From Holophagales bacterium UBA5704 (lineage in GTDB: Bacteria; Acidobacteriota; Thermoanaerobaculia; Multivoradales; UBA5704), in NCBI GenBank assembly GCA_002420005.1, contig DIHE01000191.1, positions 18,162 to 82,161 of the forward strand: 64,000 nucleotides of DNA, written 5' to 3'. The notes beneath the pieces were generated by a model. The model worked only from the letters and a program-made list of their open reading frames with translations. It did not search any database and was not told the origin of the DNA. Both the position numbers and the translations under genes were made by a program. Positions 1 to 7,588 of this stretch are shown here, piece after piece; the first letter of the stretch is position 1; each line of letters starts with the position of its first letter.

Positions 1-581
1 TTCTCCAGGGGGATCGTGCGCTCCCCCTGCGGCCCGAGCAGCACCACCTCGGCGTCCAGGGCGATCAGCACCGGCGCCAGGGTGGAGGGTGTGACGAAGT
101 ATGCCGGGCCGTCGTTGCCGAGGATCGCGTGGTGGCGGTTGTCTCCCGCGACGACCAGGGACGCGCCCTCGCGCGCGGCCAGAAGCCCGAAGCCGCTGCG
201 GAAGTACCAGCAGCGCGGACGCTGGCAGAGGTTCCCACCCACCGTCGCCACGTTGCGGATCTGCGGCCCGGCGAGGCGGCCGGCGGTTTCGGCGACCACC
301 GGGTGCTCCAGGCGCAGGACCTCGGAGGCGGCGAGGTCGGCGAGGGTCGTCAAGGCGCCGATGCGGAAGCCGGCCGCGGCGGTGTAGCGGAGGAACCGGA
401 GCGTGTGATCGCCCTGCAAGCCCTGGAGGCTCACCAGCCGTTCCGGAGTGACGACGCCGTCTTTCATCAGCGCCAGGAGATCGCTGCCACCGGCGAGCAC
501 GGCCGCCCGGCCCGGGGTCGCCGCGAGAAGCTGGACGGCCTGCTCGCGCGTGGCGGGCCGGGCGTAGTCGAACGGGCGCAT
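1..581 (-). CDS. FAD-binding subunit of xanthine dehydrogenase/CO dehydrogenase-type molybdenum hydroxylase (3' end beyond window)
   Basis: The protein starts MRPFDYARPATREQAVQLL and shows the CoxM/XdhB FAD-binding signatures AVLAGGSDLLALMKDG near residue 30 and GPQIRNVATVGGNLCQRP near residue 85. In this family the subunit carries FAD and passes electrons from the Fe-S subunit to NAD or another acceptor. About 193 residues are visible; the family usually has 280-330, so the C-terminus is cut by the window edge. The ATG overlaps the stop of the molybdopterin subunit gene in an ATGA arrangement, so the two are translationally coupled. The substrate cannot be told from sequence. Confidence 0.9.
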   Translation of the reverse strand, partial: MRPFDYARPATREQAVQLLAATPGRAAVLAGGSDLLALMKDGVVTPERLVSLQGLQGDHTLRFLRYTAAAGFRIGALTTLADLAASEVLRLEHPVVAETAGRLAGPQIRNVATVGGNLCQRPRCWYFRSGFGLLAAREGASLVVAGDNRHHAILGNDGPAYFVTPSTLAPVLIALDAEVVLLGPQGERTIPLE

Positions 582-2734
582 CAGACGATCCCCCGGCCCG
601 GGGATTCGAGGGCATCGAGCACGCGCTGCGGCGTGAAGGGGAGCAGGGGGACCCGTACGCCGAGGGCATTGGCCACAGCATTGCCGATCGCCGCGGCCGG
701 CGAGATCACCGGCGGCTCGCCGAGGCCGATCACGCCGCGCTCGTCATAGCCGGGGCCGGTCATCAGGTGGACCACCAGCTCTCCGATGTCGCCGATGCCG
801 GCCATCTTGTAGGACTCGAAATCGGCATTGAGCAGGGTGCCGGTCACCGGATCGAGGACCTTCTCTTCCGCCAGCGCGGAGGAGATGCCCATGATGAGGG
901 CGCCGTAGACCTGGCTCTCCGCTGTCTTGAGATCGACCACCAGGCCGCAGTCCTGCACCGCCACCATCTTGCGGATCTTGACCACGCCGGTCTCCCGGTC
1001 GACGTCGACCTCGGCCATCTGGACGCCCCCGGCTCCACTGCCGGTCAGCTCGAGCTCACCGGAGCCGGAGGGCGCCGGGTTGCCGCCGGTGGCGGTCACC
1101 GGGGCACGGCCGAACAAGGCCGCCGCCTGGCGCCAGGTGAGCGCACGGCCGGGCTCTCCCTGCACACGGATGGAGCCATCCACCGCCTCCAGGAGATCCG
1201 GCGTGGTGCCGAGCGCGGGGGCCGCCTTGTCGAAGACCATGCGCAGGGCGTTGACCGCGGCCCGCCGGGCCGCTGCACTGACGCCGCCCACGGTGGTGCT
1301 CCCACCGGAGCCCCCGGAGGCCGGATACCGGCTGTCGCCGATCTGAACGCGCACTTCCTCCAGAGGGAGCCCGAGGGTCTCGGCGATCACGATGGCGAGC
1401 ACGGTGCGGGTGCCGGTGCCGATGTCCTGGGTGGCGATCTTCGCCTCGACGGAGCCGTCCGGCTGCAAGGTGACCTCGCAACTGCTGCGGTGGCCGCTCC
1501 CGCCCCACATGTGCAGGGAGAGGCCGAGACCGCGCACCACCGGCCCCTTGCCGCCGCCGCGCGGCTTCCAGCGCGCGCTCCAGCCCATCAGCCGGTCGGC
1601 GATCTCCAGCTCCTCCAGGTACGTCTTGGCGAGCGGCCCGAGGAGCGCCTCGTTCTTGCGGACGAAGGCCAGAGGGTCCATCCCCAGCCGGGCGGCGAGA
1701 TCGTCGAGCGCCGACATCGAGAGATAGCAGCCCTGCGGGTGGTTCGGCGCGCGCCACGCCCGCGAGCTCGCGGTGTGGGTGGGGATCGAGTGGTGCACGC
1801 TGCGGCGGTGGGGGATCTGGAAGACATACGGCAGCGGCGGGCGCCCGGAGCCGCCGAGACCGCCGGAGCCCCAGGACTTCGAGATCCAGGCGGTCAACGT
1901 GCCGTCCGCCTGCGCACCGACTTCGATCTCCGCGTAGGCCGACGGACGGTCTCCCGCGATCGTCAGCTCGGCACGCCGGTCGAGCATCAGCTTCACCGGC
2001 ACACCGCCGGCCTGCCGCGAGATCTCGGCGCACTCGATCCCCCAGCGGTCGGCGCTGAACTTGCTGCCGAAACCGCCTCCCATGTACTGGCAGATCACGT
2101 GCACGTTGCCCGCCGGGAGGCCGACCCGTTCGGCGAACTGGGGGGCCAGGGCGGCGACCGCCTGGGTGGAGCAATGCGCGGTCAGGGTGTCCTTCGCCGC
2201 ATTCCACTCGCAGACCTGGCCGTGCGGCTCCAGGCAGTTGTGGGCGATCACCGGCAGGCCGTAGGTGCCTTTGGAGCGCACCGCCGCCTCGGCCATCGCC
2301 TTCTCCGGCTCGCCGGCCAGCTCTTCTTCTTCGGCGCGGGTCTCGGGCGCCTGGTCGAGGTGGAGGTCGTCCACGTGATGAGCCAGGACCTCGTACTCGA
2401 CGACGACGGCGCGCGCCGCATCCTCCGCCTCCTCGCCGGTCGCCGCGGCGACCAGGACGATCTCGTCGTGTGCCCACTGGATCTCGGCTCCCACGCCCTG
2501 GATCACCCGCACCGCCTTGACGCCGGGGGAGGCCTGGGCGGCGGAGACGTCGAGCTTCGTGATCCGCGCGTGGGCATGCGGGCAATGCACCAGCCGGGCA
2601 TGGAGCATGCCCGGACGCGCGACGTCGTACGTGTACTTCGCGGTGCCGGTGACCTTGGCGGGACCGTCCAGCCGCGAGACGCGCGTGCCCAGCAGGCGCC
2701 GCGCCTCCGCCTTCGGCCAGCTCGTTTCAACCAT
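581..2734 (-). CDS. Molybdopterin-binding catalytic subunit of a xanthine dehydrogenase-family hydroxylase
   Basis: This 717-residue protein carries the large-subunit hallmarks: an N-terminal LDGPAKVTGTAKYTYD segment, the molybdopterin loop YMGGGFGSKF and, near the C-terminus, GLGEPPVISPAAAIGNA. The Glu in that last motif is the usual catalytic base. The reading frame is open up to 2932, but the start at 2734 (MVETSWPKAE) is preferred: it overlaps the end of the 2Fe-2S gene by 8 nt and gives the family N-terminus. It should bind Mo-pterin and hydroxylate an aldehyde or N-heterocycle. Gene order Fe-S, Mo, FAD is typical of this enzyme class. Substrate unknown. Confidence 0.92.
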   Translation of the reverse strand: MVETSWPKAEARRLLGTRVSRLDGPAKVTGTAKYTYDVARPGMLHARLVHCPHAHARITKLDVSAAQASPGVKAVRVIQGVGAEIQWAHDEIVLVAAATGEEAEDAARAVVVEYEVLAHHVDDLHLDQAPETRAEEEELAGEPEKAMAEAAVRSKGTYGLPVIAHNCLEPHGQVCEWNAAKDTLTAHCSTQAVAALAPQFAERVGLPAGNVHVICQYMGGGFGSKFSADRWGIECAEISRQAGGVPVKLMLDRRAELTIAGDRPSAYAEIEVGAQADGTLTAWISKSWGSGGLGGSGRPPLPYVFQIPHRRSVHHSIPTHTASSRAWRAPNHPQGCYLSMSALDDLAARLGMDPLAFVRKNEALLGPLAKTYLEELEIADRLMGWSARWKPRGGGKGPVVRGLGLSLHMWGGSGHRSSCEVTLQPDGSVEAKIATQDIGTGTRTVLAIVIAETLGLPLEEVRVQIGDSRYPASGGSGGSTTVGGVSAAARRAAVNALRMVFDKAAPALGTTPDLLEAVDGSIRVQGEPGRALTWRQAAALFGRAPVTATGGNPAPSGSGELELTGSGAGGVQMAEVDVDRETGVVKIRKMVAVQDCGLVVDLKTAESQVYGALIMGISSALAEEKVLDPVTGTLLNADFESYKMAGIGDIGELVVHLMTGPGYDERGVIGLGEPPVISPAAAIGNAVANALGVRVPLLPFTPQRVLDALESPGRGIV

Positions 2735-3485
2735 CGCCGGTCCCTCTCGGCTTCTTGCGCTTCTTGTTCTTCTGGCGGCGCGGCCGAGGGTTCTCGATCT
2801 CGCCGGGTTCGGGCGCACCCGGGAGCCCCGGTGCATAGTCCGGGTTGGCGGCCCCCGCCTCGGCCAGCTGCAGCACGGCGCGGCGGATGCCGGCGTAGGT
2901 GCCGCAGCGGCAGAAGTTTCCGGCGAGGCCATGGTGGATCTCGGCGAGCGACGGGCTCGGGTTGCGGTCGAGCAGCGCCTTGGCCGCCATCACGAAGCCG
3001 GGTGTGCAGAAGCCGCACTGCTGCGCATCGTGGTCGACGAAGGCGGCCTGGAGAGGATGCATCCGCTCCACCGAGCCGAGGCTCTCGACGGTACGCACGT
3101 CGCCCCCCTGGGCTTCGAGGGCGAGGACGCTGCACGCATAGACCGCCTTGCCGTCGAGCAGGACGGTGCAGGCACCACAGGTGCCGCGGTCGCAGACCTT
3201 CTTGGCGCCGGTCAGCTCCAGCCGGGTGCGCAGTGCGTCGAGCAGGGTCACCCGCGGCTCCAGGCGTAAGGCCACCTCCTGGCCGTTGACGCGGAGCTTG
3301 ATCGCGACGGGGCCGGGACCCAGGATCGGAACCCCGGCTTCGGATTTCGGAGCCGCGGCAGGAGCCGCCTCCACCGGGGGGACACCGCGCAGCAGCCCGG
3401 TGCTCAGCACACCGGCCGCAGCCCCGCCGCGCAGGAAGGCACGGCGGGAGAGACCCCGCGGTGGATCATCCCCGCGGGAGGTCAC
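2727..3485 (-). CDS. 2Fe-2S subunit of the molybdenum hydroxylase, with Tat signal
   Basis: The 252-residue protein begins with a twin-arginine signal, SRRAFLRGGAAAGVLSTG, followed by a ferredoxin-like [2Fe-2S] domain (CDRGTCGACTVLLDGKAVYAC) and an alpha-helical [2Fe-2S] domain (CGFCTPG ... GNFCRCGTY). The C-terminus is a basic tail (RRQKNKKRKK). The GTG start at 3485 overlaps the TGA of the upstream peptidase gene (GTGA), with GGGGAGG upstream. The Tat signal implies that the whole holoenzyme is exported folded, piggy-backing the other two subunits as in periplasmic aldehyde oxidoreductases. That export is inferred. Confidence 0.9.
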   Translation of the reverse strand: MTSRGDDPPRGLSRRAFLRGGAAAGVLSTGLLRGVPPVEAAPAAAPKSEAGVPILGPGPVAIKLRVNGQEVALRLEPRVTLLDALRTRLELTGAKKVCDRGTCGACTVLLDGKAVYACSVLALEAQGGDVRTVESLGSVERMHPLQAAFVDHDAQQCGFCTPGFVMAAKALLDRNPSPSLAEIHHGLAGNFCRCGTYAGIRRAVLQLAEAGAANPDYAPGLPGAPEPGEIENPRPRRQKNKKRKKPRGTGDG

Positions 3486-5308
3486 CAGCCGCAGGTCCTC
3501 CCCTTGTTCTGCCCGTCGAGCCAGACCTTGAGCGGCGCAAAGTAGTTGACCAGGGCGGTGCCGTCCATCTGCTTGGAGCCGGTGACGGCTTCGAGCGCCT
3601 CCGGCCAGGGACGGCTCAACCCCATCTCCAGCATCGCCTGGAGCCGCCGGCCGGCCTCCTTGTTGCCATAGATCGAGCAGCGGTGCAGCGGTCCCTGGTT
3701 GCCCGCCGCCTTGCACAGACCTTCATGGAGCTGGTACTGCAGGATCGCGGCCAGGAAGTAGCGGGTGTAGGGCGTATTGCCAGGGACGTGGTATTTCGCT
3801 CCCGGATCGAACGCATCCTCGCCACGGGCCACCGGCGGCTGCACGCCCTGGTACTTGCGACGCAGATCCCACCAACCCTGGTTGTACCGCTCCGCCGGGA
3901 TCTGGCCGGAGAAGACCTGCCAGCGCCACTGGTCGATCATCACGCCGAAGGGGAGGAAGGCCACCTTGTCGAGCGCCTGGCGCATCAGCAGGCCGAGGTC
4001 CTTGGACGGGTCCGGCACCTGCTGGATCAGCCCGATCTGCTGCAGGTACTCGGGGGTGATCGAGAGCGCGATGGTGTCGCCCACGGCCTCGTGGAAGCCG
4101 TCGTTCGCGCTGTCCTGATAGAGGAAGGGCTGGTTCTTGTACGCCCGCTGGTAGAAGTTGTGCCCCAGCTCGTGGTGGATGGTGCGGAAATCCTCCTCGT
4201 TCGTCTGGATGCACATCTTGATCCGCAGGTCGTCCTGGGCGTCGATGTCCCAGGCGCTCGCGTGGCAGACCACCTCGCGGTCGCGCGGCTTGGTCAGCAT
4301 CGAGCGCTCCCAGAACGTGGCGGGGAGCGGCGCGAAGCCCAGGGAGGTGAAGAACCGCTCGCCGTAGCGCGTCATCTCCACGGCATCGGTGTTGCGCTCT
4401 TTGAGCAAGCCGGTGAGGCTGTAGCCCGGATCGGCGGCCGGCGGTGCCACCAGGTCATAGAGGTTGTCCCAGGACTGCGCCCACATGTTGCCCAGAAGGT
4501 GCGCCGGGATCGGCTCCCCCGGCGGCACCACATCCTTGCCGTAGGTCTCGGTCAACCGCGCGCGGACGTGGCAGTGCAGGGCGTCATAGAGCGGCTTCAC
4601 CTGCAGCCAGAGGCGGTCGACCTCGCGGGCGAAGGCGTCCGGCTCCATGTCGTATTTGGCGCGCCACATGGCGCCGGTGTCCTTGTAGCCCAGGTCGCGC
4701 GCGCCTTCGTTGGCGAGGGTCACCAGGCGGGCATAGTCGGCGCGCTGCACCTTGGCGGTGTCGTGCCAGCCGGTCCACACGTCGAGCAGCACCTTGGGGT
4801 CGCGGCTCTGCTCGATCAGGTCGGAGAGCTGCTCCAAGTCGAGGCACTCGCCGCCCGGGCGGCAAGACTTGGCCGAGCTGTAGGTGCTCTCCAGGCTGGT
4901 GGCCAGCCGGCTCAGCTCGGCGTTCTTCGCCGGATCGGCGGGCGCGGCGAGGGTCAGCGTCTGCTTCAGCAGGTCCATGCGGCGCCGCAGGTCGGGATCG
5001 AGCTGCACCTGGTCGTAGCGCGCCGCCTCCTTGGCGTATTCGACGCTCACCGCGGTCAGGACTTCATTCGCCTCGGCGGCGAGCAGCTCGGTGTCATGGG
5101 TGATGAAGGTGCTCTGCACCCAGAGCGCCCGCTCGGCTTGAATGCTCAGCTCGAGCAGGCGCGTCTCGGCGGTTTCGATGAACGTCTTGGCGTCGGCGGC
5201 GGTCGGCGCCGCCTGGGCGGCCGGCGCAGCCGCCACGGTGAGCAGGAAGGCCAGCGCAGAACCCGCCGCGAGAAGCGCCCGGCGGGAGCCGGAAAGTCTG
5301 TAGGTCAT
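3482..5308 (-). CDS. Peptidase family M2 (angiotensin-converting enzyme-like) exported metallopeptidase
   Basis: This 608-residue protein has an N-terminal signal peptide (SRRALLAAGSALAFLLTVA, with AAQA before the likely cleavage). The zinc motif HELGH lies at residues 379-383 and the third ligand in GFHEAVGDTIALS about 24 residues further on, the spacing of M2 dipeptidyl carboxypeptidases. The length matches single-domain bacterial ACE homologues. It should cleave dipeptides from peptide C-termini in the periplasm. It lies 33 nt after the aminotransferase gene, and its stop overlaps the start of the 2Fe-2S gene, so an exported peptidase is co-translated with a molybdoenzyme. Confidence 0.92.
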   Translation of the reverse strand: MTYRLSGSRRALLAAGSALAFLLTVAAAPAAQAAPTAADAKTFIETAETRLLELSIQAERALWVQSTFITHDTELLAAEANEVLTAVSVEYAKEAARYDQVQLDPDLRRRMDLLKQTLTLAAPADPAKNAELSRLATSLESTYSSAKSCRPGGECLDLEQLSDLIEQSRDPKVLLDVWTGWHDTAKVQRADYARLVTLANEGARDLGYKDTGAMWRAKYDMEPDAFAREVDRLWLQVKPLYDALHCHVRARLTETYGKDVVPPGEPIPAHLLGNMWAQSWDNLYDLVAPPAADPGYSLTGLLKERNTDAVEMTRYGERFFTSLGFAPLPATFWERSMLTKPRDREVVCHASAWDIDAQDDLRIKMCIQTNEEDFRTIHHELGHNFYQRAYKNQPFLYQDSANDGFHEAVGDTIALSITPEYLQQIGLIQQVPDPSKDLGLLMRQALDKVAFLPFGVMIDQWRWQVFSGQIPAERYNQGWWDLRRKYQGVQPPVARGEDAFDPGAKYHVPGNTPYTRYFLAAILQYQLHEGLCKAAGNQGPLHRCSIYGNKEAGRRLQAMLEMGLSRPWPEALEAVTGSKQMDGTALVNYFAPLKVWLDGQNKGRTCGW

Positions 5309-5341
5309 GAGGTCCCTCGATTCGATGCGGTGTCGGTTCGG

Positions 5342-6547
5342 TCAATCCGCCAGCACGGCGGCGATCCGCTCCAGCCCTTCGGCCAGCTCGGCCCGCGAGC
5401 AGGCGAACGAGATGCGGATGTGATCGTCGGCGCCGAACGCGGCGCCGGGTACGACGGCCACCCGCGCCTCTTCCAGGAGAAGCTCGGCGAATTCGACCGA
5501 GCCCTGGCGGCCCGGCCGGTAGAGGTCGGCCACGCGCGGGAAGGCGTAGAAGGCGCCGTCGGGCGGCCGGCAGAGGAATCCGGGGATCGCGTTGAGCCGC
5601 GGGATCAGCAGCTCGCGCCGCGCCGCATACTCGGCGATCATCGCCTCGACGTCCGCCGCGCCGTGGCGCAGCGCCTCCAGGGCGCCGACCATGGCGAACG
5701 ACGTCGGGTTGGACGTCGCATGGCTCTGAATGTTCTCGATCGCCGGAATGAGGTCCGGCGGCCCGAGCACGTAGCCGATGCGCCACCCGGTCATGGCATA
5801 GGTCTTGGAAAACGAGCCCACCAGCACCACCGTCTCCGGAAACTCCGCGGCGAGCGCCGCGACGCTGGCGTGCTCCAGGCCGTCGTAGACGAACTGCGCG
5901 TACGTCTCGTCGGAGATCACCAGCAGGCCATGCTCGGCGGCGAACTCGACGACCCGCCGCAGGTCCGCCGCGGAGATCACTCCGCCGGTCGGGTTGCACG
6001 GGGCATTGATCAAGAAGGCGCGGGTGCGCCCGGTGACCGCGGCGAGAAGGGGCTCGGCGTGCATCCGGAACCCGTCCTCGACAGAGGTCGCCACCTCGAC
6101 CGGCCGGGCGCCGGCAAAGCGGATCTGCTCCGGCAGGCTCACCCAGGCGGGTGAAGGGAGGATGACCTCCTGCCCGTCGTCGAACACGGCGAGCGCCAGC
6201 TCGAAGAGCGCCGCCTTGCCCCCGACGGTGATCACCGTCTGCGCGCCGGTCCACGGAGAGCCGTAGCGCTTCTGGTAGCTCTCGGCGACCTCGGCGCGCA
6301 GCACCGGCAGGCCGCTCCCCGGGGTATAGCGGGTGAACCCCTCGGCGAGGGCGCGCCGCGCCGCTTCCACCGCCACGGCGGGCGAGGCGAAATCGGGTTC
6401 CCCGGCGCCGAAGTCGACCACCGAGATGCCCCGCGCCTTGAGCGCCGCGGCGCGCCGCGACACGCGCAACGTGGCCGATTCAGAGATCCGCGAAACCCTC
6501 GCGGAGAGTTGGAGCGGAGCGGGCTGAACCGTACGTTCGGAGATCAC
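5342..6547 (-). CDS. aspC: Class I PLP-dependent aminotransferase (aspartate aminotransferase type)
   Basis: The 401-residue protein contains VDFGAGEPDFASP near the N-terminus, NAPCNPTGGVIS, DETYAQFVYDG and the PLP lysine motif GSFSKTYAMTGWRIGY. These are the signatures of fold-type I aspartate or aromatic aminotransferases of the AspC subgroup. It should transfer amino groups between aspartate or similar amino acids and 2-oxoglutarate in the cytoplasm. The start codon lies 1 nt after the stop of the rRNA methyltransferase gene, so the two are probably coupled. The exact donor amino acid cannot be read from the sequence. Confidence 0.87.
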   Translation of the reverse strand: MISERTVQPAPLQLSARVSRISESATLRVSRRAAALKARGISVVDFGAGEPDFASPAVAVEAARRALAEGFTRYTPGSGLPVLRAEVAESYQKRYGSPWTGAQTVITVGGKAALFELALAVFDDGQEVILPSPAWVSLPEQIRFAGARPVEVATSVEDGFRMHAEPLLAAVTGRTRAFLINAPCNPTGGVISAADLRRVVEFAAEHGLLVISDETYAQFVYDGLEHASVAALAAEFPETVVLVGSFSKTYAMTGWRIGYVLGPPDLIPAIENIQSHATSNPTSFAMVGALEALRHGAADVEAMIAEYAARRELLIPRLNAIPGFLCRPPDGAFYAFPRVADLYRPGRQGSVEFAELLLEEARVAVVPGAAFGADDHIRISFACSRAELAEGLERIAAVLAD

Positions 6548-6548
6548 C

Positions 6549-7454
6549 TCACGGAGAATAGCGCAAGACGCCGCCGGAGGGCCACACCTCCCCCCCCGGT
6601 CCCGGGTCGGGAAGGCCCCCGCCGCCGGGAGGAGGGAGCTTCCGCAGGATCAGCAGCTCCAGATGGAAGGAAACCTCCAGCACCGTCAGCGCCTCCACCC
6701 GCCCGCGCTCCTTGCTGCGGGCGCCGCGGTAGGTGGAGGCCAGCAGATCGCGCAGCGGGGCGGCGTCGAGCCGGGCGCCCTGGCGCAGGGAACGCCGGGC
6801 CTCCAGGGCGAAGAACGGGGCCAGCTCGTCCAGGACGGCGCCCACCCGGTCGCGGCGCAGCCCCTCCCCCTGAACGGCGGTGCGCAGCTCGATCAGATCG
6901 TCCTCACCCGGCACCGTCACCAGCAGCCGTCCGGCGGGCCGCAGGAGCCGGTGCAGCTCCGGCGGATTGCGCCGCGCGGTCAAGGACAAGGCGAGGTCGA
7001 ACGACTCCGACGCGAAGGGCAGAGCGCGGTCCGCGTTGACGACGAACCAGGAGAGGCCGTGCCACCGCCGGGCCGCGAGATCGACGGCCGGTGCGGACAG
7101 GTCGATTCCGGTGCCCTCGATCTCCCGCTCCTGCGCCAGATGACCCAGGAAGTACCCTTCGCCACATCCCACGTCGAGAACCGCCGGCCGGGGCGGCAGG
7201 GCCAGACCGTCGAACGCCGCGAGCAGAGCCGTCCGCAAGAAGTCGCCGTGCCCGGCCTCCAGATACCGCCGCCGCGCCAGCACCGCCTCCTTGGGATCGC
7301 CCGGCTGTTTCGATTTGCGGTCCTGCGGCTGCAGCAGGTTCGCATAGCCGCTGCGCGCGAGATCGAACGAGTGGCCCTGCGGGCAGCGCCAGGCCGCCCC
7401 CTCCAGGGTGAGCGGGGCGGCACAGGTGCGGACGGGGCACAGCAGAGACGGCAT
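6549..7454 (-). CDS. rlmA: 23S rRNA (guanine-N1)-methyltransferase, RlmA family
   Basis: The 301-residue protein opens with the RlmA zinc-binding module, CPVRTC ... CPQGHSFDLARSGYANLL, followed by an S-adenosylmethionine fold with motif I VLDVGCGEGYFLGHL. This family methylates N1 of G745 or G748 in 23S rRNA hairpin 35. The start at 7454 (MPSLLCPVRTC) is chosen because it puts the zinc motif at the N-terminus, as in characterised members; the frame stays open to 7499. The C-terminus carries an extra Gly/Pro-rich tail (PPPGGGGLPDPGPGGE) beyond the conserved domain. It is the first gene of the operon leading to the hydroxylase. Confidence 0.86.
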   Translation of the reverse strand: MPSLLCPVRTCAAPLTLEGAAWRCPQGHSFDLARSGYANLLQPQDRKSKQPGDPKEAVLARRRYLEAGHGDFLRTALLAAFDGLALPPRPAVLDVGCGEGYFLGHLAQEREIEGTGIDLSAPAVDLAARRWHGLSWFVVNADRALPFASESFDLALSLTARRNPPELHRLLRPAGRLLVTVPGEDDLIELRTAVQGEGLRRDRVGAVLDELAPFFALEARRSLRQGARLDAAPLRDLLASTYRGARSKERGRVEALTVLEVSFHLELLILRKLPPPGGGGLPDPGPGGEVWPSGGVLRYSP

Positions 7455-7478
7455 GGCGGAGAAGGTAGTCAAGGACCG

Positions 7479-7554
7479 CAACGACTGCAAGGACGGCAAC
7501 GACGACAGCCTCCTCGGTCTGGTCCTTGGAGGGCTGCCGTCCTTGGAGTCCTTG
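7479..7554. repeat. Imperfect inverted repeat in the rlmA/rapA divergent gap
   Basis: The arm at 7479-7498 (CAACGACTGCAAGGACGGCA) is complementary at 18 of 20 positions to 7535-7554. Further CAAGGAC and GTCCTTGG copies surround both arms. It lies between the divergent starts at 7454 and 7589. It could be a transcribed hairpin or a decayed repeat. Confidence 0.6.
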
Positions 7555-7588
7555 GCCTTTGGAGCCCGGGGAGTACAATCCCCCGCGC

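Noticed and set aside
767..3289. Plus-strand open frame of 840 codons opposite the molybdenum hydroxylase genes
   Set aside because: High-G+C antisense frame; His/Gly/Arg-rich composition without any motif, while the minus strand encodes clear enzyme families.
3461..6154. Plus-strand open frame of nearly 900 codons opposite the M2 peptidase and aminotransferase genes
   Set aside because: Shadow of real minus-strand genes with conserved active-site motifs.
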